A DNA stretch of 5,000 nucleotides from SMWC01 sp963581225 (lineage in GTDB: Bacteria > Pseudomonadota > Gammaproteobacteria > Steroidobacterales > Rariloculaceae), in the NCBI GenBank assembly GCA_963581225.1, contig CAUZMW010000142.1, forward strand, positions 1 through 5,000. Direction: 5' to 3'. Each line of letters starts with the position of its first letter. The stretch's first letter is position 1. Shown one piece after another: positions 1-5,000 of the stretch. The notes under the pieces were generated by a model. That model did not search any database and was not told the DNA's origin. It worked only from the letters and a program-made list of their open reading frames with translations. The position numbers were made by a program, and so were the translations under genes.

Positions 1-325
1 AGCGAATGAAGGCCATCCAGCCGTCTCGAGGAGGCCGATTAATAGTGACACCCGCATTCATCAATCGCTCACAGGTCTCGTAGATATCGTCAACCTCGTA
101 GGCAACATGGCCGAAGTTCCGTCCCTCGTCGTAACTCTCAGGATCCCAGTTGTAGGTCAGTTCCAGAGGGCATTCTTCCTGACCTTCCGGAGCCACGAAT
201 ATCAGTGAAAAACGGCCGGCTTCACGATCGACGCGGCGAATCTCCTGAAGACCTAGTTTGTTGCAGTAGAAGTCAAGAGATGCATCCAGATCACTGACCC
301 TTACCATTGTATGGAGATATCGCAC
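1..325 (-). CDS. gloA: Lactoylglutathione lyase (glyoxalase I), 3' end outside window
   Basis: Glyoxalase I isomerises the hemithioacetal of methylglyoxal and glutathione to S-lactoylglutathione in the cytosol, the first step of methylglyoxal detoxification. The first 108 codons are present. The N-terminus has the VOC-fold pattern RYLHTMVRVSDLDASLDFY, then CPLELTYNWD near residues 52-61 and NFGHVAYEVDD near 70-80. By comparison with E. coli GloA, His5, Glu55 and His73 match three of its four metal ligands (His5, Glu56, His74). The fourth, a C-terminal Glu, lies beyond the left edge. E. coli GloA is about 135 residues, so some 20-30% is probably missing. The GTG start is chosen because a GGAGG ribosome-binding site lies 7 bases upstream and the family begins with this short lead into the metal-binding His. 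It is divergent from the hydrolase gene at 437. Another VOC dioxygenase or fosfomycin-resistance-type protein is unlikely given the ELTYNW motif. Confidence 0.93.
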   Translation of the reverse strand, partial: MRYLHTMVRVSDLDASLDFYCNKLGLQEIRRVDREAGRFSLIFVAPEGQEECPLELTYNWDPESYDEGRNFGHVAYEVDDIYETCERLMNAGVTINRPPRDGWMAFIR

Positions 326-332
326 AATCTAT

Positions 333-337
333 CCTCC
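333..337 (-). promoter_or_regulatory. Ribosome-binding site that fixes the gloA GTG start
   Basis: On the minus strand GGAGG is followed by 7 bases and then GTG. This spacing supports GTG at 325 as the start, rather than the ATG six codons further in, which would remove the first metal-binding His. Confidence 0.75.
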
Positions 338-364
338 GGCAATGTATTGCCTAAATCCTGTAGA

Positions 365-394
365 ACTATAGCGGTTCCCCAGGCACTGTCCTAA
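365..394 (-). promoter_or_regulatory. Possible gloA promoter (-10 TATAGT)
   Basis: The minus strand reads TATAGT at 370-365, five of six matches to the -10 consensus. The best -35 candidate, TTAGGA at 394-389 with an 18-base spacer, is poor (three of six). Transcription would begin near 358, giving a leader of about 33 bases that contains the GGAGG site. I found no matching promoter for the divergent hydrolase gene in this 111-base gap. Confidence 0.25.
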
Positions 395-436
395 CGATTT
401 CCGAAGCGAGGCGCGCGAAGCCAATCTGCGAGTATT

Positions 437-1333
437 TTGAGATCTAAACGAATTATTTTTGTGCCGGGCATGAAACCGAAGCCGCCCCGGGAAGTTCATC
501 AGCGTGCTCTATGCAGGACGATCGTGGCCGGGTTGTCTCGGGTACGACCGAGCCTTGCGCAAGAGTTCGCTGCGGACACGGCGTGCTTGACGTTAGTGCC
601 CTGGACGTATTCGTTCTATCGATGTCACCGCGACATTGAGTTGGATAGGCCGGGTATCGACGCTCTTCTGCGAAACCCGGAGCCCACAGCGGAAGACATC
701 GCCGAGATCGACTCCATTGCCAGAAAGCTAGCGCGGCTGCTCCACGTCCTCGGCGACGCCTCGCCCTGGTTTGCGCGGCTCGTCGCCAGGCCTGACATGC
801 GCTTGACCATGGCAGAGGCGCGCAGCTATCTCCGTAACCGCAAGGGTGTCGCCAGAAAGGTCAGGTCGATGGTCAAAGAACCGTTGCTGGAAGCATGGCG
901 GAACGGCGAACGTGTGCTATTGATCGGCCACAGTTTAGGCTCAGTAATCGCATACGACACGCTGTGGGAGTTGGCGCATGACGACCGGCACAGCGGGCGA
1001 GTCGATCTATTGATGACCCTGGGTAGCCCGCTCGCTAGTCGGTTTATTAACAAGCGGCTCCGGGGTGCGGCGAATCGGGGGCGTAACCGGTACCCTACCA
1101 ACGTCCGCCACTGGGAGAATTTTTCTGCGCGAGCTGAGATGACTGCCCTGCGTCCAGAGCTTCGTCCGTACTTCGGCGAGATGCTTGAGCTCGGCCTACT
1201 GAAGTCGTTGAACGACCATGTGGGGCTCTACAATCATTTTCGTGGTGACCTCGGACTGAACGTCCATAAATCTTACGGGTATTTAGCGAACTCCGAAGTC
1301 AGCGAACGCATCGCTAGCTGGCTGGAGTCCTAG
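437..1333 (+). CDS. Uncharacterised alpha/beta-hydrolase (serine hydrolase fold)
   Basis: A 298-residue protein with no signal peptide, presumably cytosolic. The N-terminus has a hydrophobic first strand leading to a proline-rich loop (IIFVPGMKPKPP, residues 6-17). Strand RVLLIGHSLGSVIAYDTL (159-176) carries the GxSxG nucleophile elbow with Ser166, and LLMTLGSPLA (191-200) follows, as in lipase/esterase-like hydrolases. His277 in NVHKSYGYL is the likely catalytic histidine. The acidic partner is uncertain, with Glu234 in the FSARAEM stretch one candidate. Residues about 60-155 are a helical, Arg-rich insert that could act as a lid. The substrate cannot be inferred and I recognise no named gene. 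The start is taken as TTG at 437 because the first beta strand would be cut off by the next options (GTG 461, ATG 470). The frame is open back to a TAA at 392, and no strong ribosome-binding site precedes any of these starts. It is convergent with the OmpA-family gene, 55 bases apart, with no clear terminator between them. Confidence 0.8.
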   Translation: MRSKRIIFVPGMKPKPPREVHQRALCRTIVAGLSRVRPSLAQEFAADTACLTLVPWTYSFYRCHRDIELDRPGIDALLRNPEPTAEDIAEIDSIARKLARLLHVLGDASPWFARLVARPDMRLTMAEARSYLRNRKGVARKVRSMVKEPLLEAWRNGERVLLIGHSLGSVIAYDTLWELAHDDRHSGRVDLLMTLGSPLASRFINKRLRGAANRGRNRYPTNVRHWENFSARAEMTALRPELRPYFGEMLELGLLKSLNDHVGLYNHFRGDLGLNVHKSYGYLANSEVSERIASWLES

Positions 1334-1388
1334 TCAACGCCGCGGTGCCCATGACCGGCGGCCGCTCCTAGGGCGCGAGCCGGAAGAA

Positions 1389-2828
1389 TTATTCGATCTG
1401 AGGTTCGATCAGAATATCGATTCGTCGGTTTCGCGTCCGGCCCTGTGGCGTTTCGTTATTGGCGATGGGACGGGTTTCGCCGTAGCCGACGGCACTAATC
1501 CTGAACGATACGATGTTGAGCTCAGTGCTCAAATACTGACCAACCGACTCTGCGCGGGCGCGAGACAGAGCCATATTTGCACCGTCGCTTCCGTAGGAAT
1601 CAGTATGGCCTTCAACTATTACTTGCGACCGAGGAAACACTTCTACGGCATCCTGGACCTTCGCCAATAAGAGTTGATATTCTGGGTCGACGTTTGACTG
1701 GCCGCTCTCGAAGGTAAGCCCAACCAGCCGCACGATGATGTTGTCTCCCTCCCGGTAAACGAGTGCTTCGTCACGGGCAAACAGCGTCTCGATCTGAGTA
1801 AACTGTTCTTTGATTCGCGCCTCCGCCTCGAGCCTTTGCACCAGCGCCACACGTTCCTGCGAGACGCCGCCCAGCCGCTCGTCGAGATCGCGAATCTCTT
1901 CTTCCAGGCCCACGATTCTTAGGTGACTTACGTTCAAGTCGTTGTTTAGCCGCTGCTCTTTGAGAAGCATGTCTTCGATATAGGTCACCAATTCGTCGAC
2001 CACGGGTTCCGTACCCGCGTCGAGCTGCGCAACCTGATCGGCCGCTGCGGCGATCTGCGTAATAGGCTCTTCGTACGCGAGAATCATCTGTTCTTCGGAC
2101 CAGTCCTGATCGCGTAGGAGCTGCACGCGTTCGGCGAGGAAGATGGCGTGCCGAGCTTCATAGTTCGCCTGCCGCGCCAGGCTGCGGGGCAGGTCGGTGT
2201 CGTAACGGTTGTTATTCAGCTCCTGCTCTGCCTGCAGAAGCAGAAGTGTCGCTTTCTCGAATGTCACCGGCGCGTATCTCGGCACTCGCGCCTGCTCGGC
2301 CTGCGCGAGCAGAGCTCGGGTCTGGCTCAAATATTGCGCCTTAATCGCGGTCAGCTCGGCATCACGGAACAGTGCTTCGGCTTCGTCCGCTCGTGTTCGG
2401 GCACCCCTGATATTGCCTGACTCCAAGCGCCGAGCCGTGCTGTCGAACATCTCTTCGGCATCCGCCCACAACTCCGCCGCGAAGTTGTCCGCTAGAGCCT
2501 GGATCGCATCGTCCCGTGTCTTTATCAGAGACGCCAACGTAATTTCGGCGATCTCCGAGGCTTCCGCCGCATTCGTGAATGCCGTGATCGCGGTATTGAG
2601 CCTATTCCTGATTCGATCCAGATTACGACCTCTCTCTAGATCGCTTTCGGCCGCGGCGTAGGCCTCGAGGCCGTCTGCGAAGAGTCGAGGCGATAACAGA
2701 GAGGCATTCGCGTTTCTCGCTGCCTCGAGCGCCAGATCTGTTTCCGCGAAGAGAGTGTCACGAAGGTCCTGCGCCATCGCGCTTTGAACAAGTGCTAGCC
2801 CGAAGATCAGCGGTAGCCAATGTCTCAT
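1389..2828 (-). CDS. Exported OmpA-domain protein with three helical repeats
   Basis: A 479-residue envelope protein that probably anchors to peptidoglycan. Residues 1-19 form a signal peptide with an AMA|QD signal peptidase I site. There is no lipobox cysteine, so it is not an obvious lipoprotein. Residues about 30-240 are Ala/Glu/Arg-rich helix resembling DUF4398-type regions, in three similar units of about 70 residues beginning near 46, 117 and 186. Residues about 285-345 look like a coiled coil. The OmpA/MotB-like domain covers about 355-475: GLTFESGQSNVDP, then VEGHTDSYGS with Asp410, then NMALSRARAESV with Arg425, then GYGETRPIANN and GRTRNRRIDI. In the family the Asp and Arg bind diaminopimelate of the peptidoglycan stem. 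There is no beta-barrel, so it is not a porin. The ATG start gives a clean signal peptide. The ribosome-binding site is weak (GGG, 8 bases upstream), but a good promoter lies immediately before it. No partner gene adjoins it, so its role beyond cell-wall attachment is unknown. Confidence 0.92.
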   Translation of the reverse strand: MRHWLPLIFGLALVQSAMAQDLRDTLFAETDLALEAARNANASLLSPRLFADGLEAYAAAESDLERGRNLDRIRNRLNTAITAFTNAAEASEIAEITLASLIKTRDDAIQALADNFAAELWADAEEMFDSTARRLESGNIRGARTRADEAEALFRDAELTAIKAQYLSQTRALLAQAEQARVPRYAPVTFEKATLLLLQAEQELNNNRYDTDLPRSLARQANYEARHAIFLAERVQLLRDQDWSEEQMILAYEEPITQIAAAADQVAQLDAGTEPVVDELVTYIEDMLLKEQRLNNDLNVSHLRIVGLEEEIRDLDERLGGVSQERVALVQRLEAEARIKEQFTQIETLFARDEALVYREGDNIIVRLVGLTFESGQSNVDPEYQLLLAKVQDAVEVFPRSQVIVEGHTDSYGSDGANMALSRARAESVGQYLSTELNIVSFRISAVGYGETRPIANNETPQGRTRNRRIDILIEPQIE

Positions 2829-3037
2829 CTGTCATACCCAACGTGATTCCACAGTGCCTCTATATAGTCTGGGTAGAATATGTCAAGGACTTCGTCCGAA
2901 TCGGCCACGTGACTTCCGTGTCGACCACCACCGTTTGCAGGCAAGTTCACGTTCTGGCGCTCCAAATCGCAACTCGACAATAAACTGTGCAACCAGTCAC
3001 AGCGCTCTAGAACCGTCCTTCCTAAACTGATCTCCAT
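2825..3037 (-). CDS. Doubtful small ORF overlapping the OmpA-family start
   Basis: An open frame of 70 codons from ATG at 3037 (73 codons from TTG at 3046), with no family I recognise. It is acidic at the end, where EVLDIFYPDYIEALWNHVGY reads like ordinary protein, and has a Gly-rich PANGGGRHG stretch in the middle. In favour: its TGA overlaps the ATG of the OmpA-family gene as ATGA, a common arrangement for translational coupling. Against: there is no ribosome-binding site at either start, the last 20 codons coincide with a good promoter for the next gene, and its ATG sits on the same six-base palindrome as the start of the plus-strand small frame. I think it is more likely not a gene. Confidence 0.22.
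   Translation of the reverse strand: MEISLGRTVLERCDWLHSLLSSCDLERQNVNLPANGGGRHGSHVADSDEVLDIFYPDYIEALWNHVGYDR
2859..2886 (-). promoter_or_regulatory. Sigma70-type promoter of the OmpA-family gene
   Basis: The minus strand carries a perfect -35 TTGACA (2886-2881), a 16-base spacer, and -10 TATAGA (2864-2859, four of six). Transcription would start near 2852, giving a leader of about 24 bases before the ATG at 2828. The match and position are the best of any promoter in the window. It lies inside the tail of the doubtful small ORF on the same strand, which argues that this stretch is control DNA rather than coding. Confidence 0.6.
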
Positions 3038-3236
3038 GGGCGTCAAGTATTAAACGCATTTCGTACTGGCCGGTGAAGCTGAGATCGGATCCCGCCAGGA
3101 ATTCAGCGGTGTCGTGGAAGTGAATCAGACGACAGAGAGTCGATTTGAGCCGCAGGAGATCGAGGCATTATTGGCTCGGAATCTCGATCTCGATTCAAGC
3201 GACGTTCGCCTGATCAATTGGTCACGGTTGCAATAG
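3036..3236 (+). pseudogene. Small unnamed gene interrupted by TAA at codon 6
   Basis: Read from ATG at 3036, the frame gives MGVKY, a TAA at 3051-3053, then 60 more sense codons to TAG at 3234-3236, 65 sense codons in all. The part after the TAA looks like real protein: THFVLAGEAEIGSRQEF resembles two beta strands, FEPQEIEALLARNLDLD an amphipathic helix, and it ends SSDVRLINWSRLQ. No good start lies after the TAA: the in-frame GTGs at 3114 and 3120 would lose both strands and lack a convincing ribosome-binding site. A strong intrinsic terminator on the same strand begins 33 bases past the TAG, which supports transcription of this unit. I see no clear promoter or Shine-Dalgarno upstream. I read this as a small gene with a point nonsense mutation or a sequencing error. 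The alternative is chance ORF-like sequence. The function is unknown. Confidence 0.45.
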
Positions 3237-3269
3237 CAGCTGATAGTTTCGGAGTTTCCCCAGGTATTC

Positions 3270-3295
3270 AACCCGGCGCACCGCCGGGTTTTTTT
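3270..3295 (+). terminator. Intrinsic terminator after the small plus-strand frame
   Basis: A 9-base-pair perfect GC-rich stem (AACCCGGCG at 3270-3278 pairing with CGCCGGGTT at 3282-3290) has a CAC loop and runs directly into a run of T to 3295. The T-tract is only on the plus-strand side, so it ends rightward transcription coming from the 3036-3236 unit. On the minus strand the stem is not followed by T residues, so it is not a good terminator for greB. Confidence 0.88.
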
Positions 3296-3331
3296 CGACA
3301 AGACTCCGCATATCACCCGTCTCGTCCCGAA

Positions 3332-3841
3332 TTAAGACTTTGCCGGCCGATACTCGATCCGGATGATCGTGTAACGAGTCTCTCCGTCGGGTGCCGCGAC
3401 CAGGATATCCTCATGTAGTGCTTTCCCCATGACGGCCTTTCCGAGGGGCGAGTCCATGCTAGTGTATTCTTCAGACTGATCGAATTCATCCGGCCCGACC
3501 AGCCGAAATGTTCGACGCTCGCCAGCGTCGTTCTTCAGGTCAAACCAGGCGCCGAAGAATATCTTCGAGGCGTCGTCCGGCACCTGATCGATGACATGTA
3601 TTCCTTCCAGGCGTTTCCTAAGGTAGCGGACTCGGCGGTCTATTTCGCCGAGTTGCTTCTTTCCGTAGATGTACTCGGCGTTCTCAGAGCGGTCGCCTTG
3701 TGCGGCGGCTTCCGATACGGCTTGCGTGACCTCCGGTCTTTTCGTTCGCCATAGGTAATTCAGCTCTTCCTTCAGAGTTGCTGCCCCTTCCGGGGTGATG
3801 TAGTTCGAGCGCGGCGGGCTTGGTGGCCGGTATCGACCCAT
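3332..3841 (-). CDS. greB: Transcription elongation factor GreB
   Basis: GreB enters the secondary channel of backtracked RNA polymerase and stimulates cleavage of the extruded RNA 3' end so that elongation can resume. From the ATG at 3841 the protein has 169 residues (E. coli GreB has 158). The N-terminal coiled coil spans about residues 16-85, with the signature ELNYLWRTKRPEV (26-38) and the tip GDRSENAEYIYGKK (49-62). Asp50 and Glu53 match the acidic pair of E. coli GreB (Asp41, Glu44) that coordinates catalytic magnesium. The C-terminal FKBP-like domain contains KIFFGAWFDL, RLVGPDEFD and SMDSPLGKAVMGK. YLWR and the basic coiled coil favour GreB over GreA. MGRYRPPSPPRS at the N-terminus is a short Pro/Arg extension. 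The start at 3841 is preferred over TTG at 3883 because AAGAAG lies 6 bases upstream and the longer form would begin inside the probable promoter. It is convergent with the 3036-3236 unit and divergent from lipA. Confidence 0.96.
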   Translation of the reverse strand: MGRYRPPSPPRSNYITPEGAATLKEELNYLWRTKRPEVTQAVSEAAAQGDRSENAEYIYGKKQLGEIDRRVRYLRKRLEGIHVIDQVPDDASKIFFGAWFDLKNDAGERRTFRLVGPDEFDQSEEYTSMDSPLGKAVMGKALHEDILVAAPDGETRYTIIRIEYRPAKS

Positions 3842-3861
3842 GGGACGCTTCTTAGAAACCG

Positions 3862-3870
3862 TGAGATAAT
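3862..3870 (+). promoter_or_regulatory. Extended -10 promoter element for lipA
   Basis: TGA-GATAAT fits the extended -10 pattern (TGN followed by a hexamer with five of six consensus matches). The best -35, GGGACG at 3842-3847 with a 17-base spacer, is weak, as is common with extended -10 promoters. The start would be near 3877, about 29 bases before the GTG of lipA. Confidence 0.45.
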
Positions 3871-3887
3871 GATTACCCGTCAATCAT
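3869..3887. repeat. Inverted repeat between greB and lipA, operator-like
   Basis: ATGATT and its exact complement AATCAT are separated by 7 bases, giving a 19-base dyad centred on 3878. One arm overlaps the end of the lipA -10 and the other overlaps the possible greB -10. This position suits a regulator affecting both genes. The AT-rich arms could also simply reflect two facing -10 elements. I do not recognise the motif as belonging to a known regulator. Confidence 0.35.
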
Positions 3888-3888
3888 A
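3883..3888 (-). promoter_or_regulatory. Possible greB -10 element
   Basis: The minus strand reads TATGAT, five of six matches to the -10 consensus, placing a start near 3876, about 35 bases before the greB ATG. No recognisable -35 is found at 16-19 bases spacing and there is no TGN extension, so support is limited. Confidence 0.25.
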
Positions 3889-3905
3889 AGCGAACATCTC
3901 CTATC

Positions 3906-4892
3906 GTGAGCGACTTCCGCGGCATCCCCATCATTGGGACCGGCTCGAAATACCTTACCAGCCATGGGTTTACGGCGATCAAGAACGGCGTCAAGGAGCG
4001 GACGGACCGTCGTCCGGCCCCTGTCGGTCGTAAGCCGCCATGGTTGAAAGCCAGAATTCCCGCGGGTGAAAAATACCTCAATGTCAAAAATACCGTTCGT
4101 GAGCATGGGCTCGTTACGGTCTGCGAAGAGTCGATGTGCCCCAATATCGGCGAGTGCTGGTCGAATGGTACTGCGACATTGATGTTGATGGGGGCAGTCT
4201 GTACGCGCGCGTGCCAGTTCTGTGCCGTCGATACCGGCAACCCGCGTGGCTGGCTGGATCCGCAGGAACCCGGCAATGCGGCACGGTCCGTCGAGCTCAT
4301 GGGGTTGAAGTACGTGGTGCTTACATCCGTCGATCGCGATGACCTGCCCGACGGAGGCGCGAGTCACTACGCGGCCTGCGTTAAAGCGATCAAGGCGAGA
4401 TCCCCGGAGACGGCGGTAGAAGCGTTAACGCCCGATTTTTCCGGAGTGCTGTCTAGTGTCGAGACCGTCCTGAATTCGGGAGTAGAGGTTCATGCGCAGA
4501 ATATGGAGACAGTGGAACGCCTGACTCACTACGTGCGTGACCCGCGTGCCGGTTATCAACAGACATTGAATGTGTTGGAACATGCCAAGCGCTACCGGCC
4601 GAATGTTTTGACCAAGACGAGTTTGATGCTCGGATTGGGGGAACGCGATGACGAGGTTCGCTGCACGATGGACGATCTTAGGGCGATCGACGTTGATATC
4701 CTGACGCTCGGCCAATATCTACGGCCGACTGTTAATCACCTGCCCGTGGAGCGCTATGTTTCGCCCGAGGAATTCGAACGCTACCGCCGCTGGGGCTTGG
4801 AGATCGGTTTTCTCGAAGTAGTCGCCGGCCCGCTCGTTCGGTCGAGTTATCGAGCAGAGCGTGTGTTCGAGCGGAATAATGTCGGGCTTTGA
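3906..4892 (+). CDS. lipA: Lipoyl synthase LipA
   Basis: This radical SAM enzyme inserts sulfur at C6 and C8 of an octanoyl group bound to the lipoyl domains of 2-oxoacid dehydrogenases and the glycine cleavage H protein. The 328-residue length is typical. Auxiliary cluster ligands appear as CEESMCPNIGEC (Cys73, Cys78, Cys84). The SAM-binding cluster is CTRACQFC (Cys99, Cys103, Cys106). The C-terminal RSSY (312-315) carries the serine ligand of the auxiliary cluster. YVVLTSVDRDDLPDGGASH (136-154), KTSLMLGLGE (237-246) and TLGQYLRPTVNHLPVERYV (267-285) are family hallmarks. PPWLK, VRDPRAGYQQTL and the KTSLML stretch resemble mitochondrial-type LIAS more than E. coli LipA. At residues 195-199 HAQNM replaces the usual (N/A)HN. 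The GTG start has no clear ribosome-binding site but gives a normal-length protein. No lipB is adjacent, and sohB follows closely. Confidence 0.97.
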   Translation: MSDFRGIPIIGTGSKYLTSHGFTAIKNGVKERTDRRPAPVGRKPPWLKARIPAGEKYLNVKNTVREHGLVTVCEESMCPNIGECWSNGTATLMLMGAVCTRACQFCAVDTGNPRGWLDPQEPGNAARSVELMGLKYVVLTSVDRDDLPDGGASHYAACVKAIKARSPETAVEALTPDFSGVLSSVETVLNSGVEVHAQNMETVERLTHYVRDPRAGYQQTLNVLEHAKRYRPNVLTKTSLMLGLGERDDEVRCTMDDLRAIDVDILTLGQYLRPTVNHLPVERYVSPEEFERYRRWGLEIGFLEVVAGPLVRSSYRAERVFERNNVGL

Positions 4893-4931
4893 GATCTTCT
4901 CCATAGGTCGCAGAGTCCACCTGGGATAGCC

Positions 4932-5000
4932 ATGTTCGAGTTCTTCGCTGACTATGGGTTATTCGTGGCAAAACTCGCGACCGTAGCCGTGATCGTGCTG
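4932..5000 (+). CDS. sohB: N-terminus of probable SohB periplasmic protease, cut by window edge
   Basis: Only 23 codons are present. FADYGLFVAKLATVAV matches the start of E. coli SohB (LSEYGLFLAKIVTVV) position for position in its conserved part. SohB is an S49-family (SppA-like) serine protease held in the inner membrane by this N-terminal helix, with its catalytic domain in the periplasm. None of the catalytic region is in view, so the assignment rests on this N-terminal match. GGGA lies 5 bases before the ATG and serves as a fair ribosome-binding site. The gene begins 39 bases after the lipA stop on the same strand with no terminator between, so the two are probably co-transcribed. The alternative is another short-leader membrane protein. 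Confidence 0.75.
   Translation, partial: MFEFFADYGLFVAKLATVAVIVL

Noticed and set aside
347..372. TTGCCT ... TATAGC as a plus-strand promoter for the hydrolase
   Set aside because: The spacer is only 14 bases and both hexamers are weak; the same bases fit better as the minus-strand -10 of gloA.
1334..1388. GC-rich gap between the convergent hydrolase and OmpA-family genes as a bidirectional terminator
   Set aside because: Only short imperfect stems and no T-tract on either strand; not enough to call a terminator.
2148..2661. Open frames on the plus strand inside the OmpA-family gene
   Set aside because: Ser/Ala/Arg-rich translations typical of the reverse of an Ala/Glu/Arg-rich helical gene; no start signals and no family features.
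2792..2983. 63-codon open frame on the plus strand over the promoter of the OmpA-family gene
   Set aside because: It runs opposite the signal peptide and promoter of the OmpA-family gene, with no ribosome-binding site or recognisable features.
3051..3053. TAA as a recoded codon or programmed readthrough
   Set aside because: TAA is not used for selenocysteine or pyrrolysine in bacteria and no slippery sequence or downstream stimulator is evident; a nonsense mutation or sequence error is simpler.
3125..3316. 63-codon open frame on the minus strand between greB and the small plus-strand frame
   Set aside because: It reads through the plus-strand terminator stem and lies opposite the better protein-like plus-strand frame; low-complexity Arg/Ser/Asn translation.
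3842..3883. Longer GreB starting at TTG 3883
   Set aside because: The added residues do not resemble GreB, and this start overlaps the probable greB -10 element; ATG 3841 has an AAGAAG site 6 bases upstream.
3884..4367. Two long open frames on the minus strand across the start of lipA
   Set aside because: They lie opposite the conserved lipA cysteine motifs, show no protein-family pattern, and would overlap the greB control region.

Overview
The window looks like a chromosomal housekeeping stretch from a gammaproteobacterium, probably environmental and of moderately high GC. I infer this from the mix of genes: a nickel/zinc-type glyoxalase I, GreB, LipA, and the first codons of a SohB-type periplasmic protease. 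The genus cannot be told from the sequence alone. I see no mobile element, CRISPR array, tRNA or rRNA.

Layout, left to right. At 1-325 (minus) is the 5' part of gloA, running off the left edge. At 437-1333 (plus) is an unnamed serine alpha/beta-hydrolase with a TTG start, divergent from gloA. At 1389-2828 (minus), convergent with the hydrolase, is a 479-residue secreted protein with three tandem helical repeats, a coiled coil and a C-terminal OmpA-type peptidoglycan-binding domain. A good sigma70-type promoter lies just upstream of it. The stretch 2829-3331 holds no confident intact gene. It contains a doubtful minus-strand small ORF that ends in an ATGA overlap with the OmpA-family gene. It also contains a plus-strand small reading frame, broken by a TAA at its sixth codon but followed by a textbook intrinsic terminator. 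At 3332-3841 (minus) is greB. At 3906-4892 (plus) is lipA, divergent from greB across a 64-base gap with face-to-face promoter elements and a short inverted repeat. At 4932-5000 (plus) is the start of sohB, 39 bases after lipA and probably co-transcribed with it.

The genes do not form a single pathway. GloA detoxifies methylglyoxal, GreB rescues backtracked RNA polymerase, LipA makes lipoyl cofactors, and the OmpA-domain and SohB proteins act in the envelope. I found no convincing new multi-gene system. The points most worth a second look are the interrupted small gene at 3036-3236, the repeat architecture of the OmpA-family protein, and the greB/lipA divergent control region.
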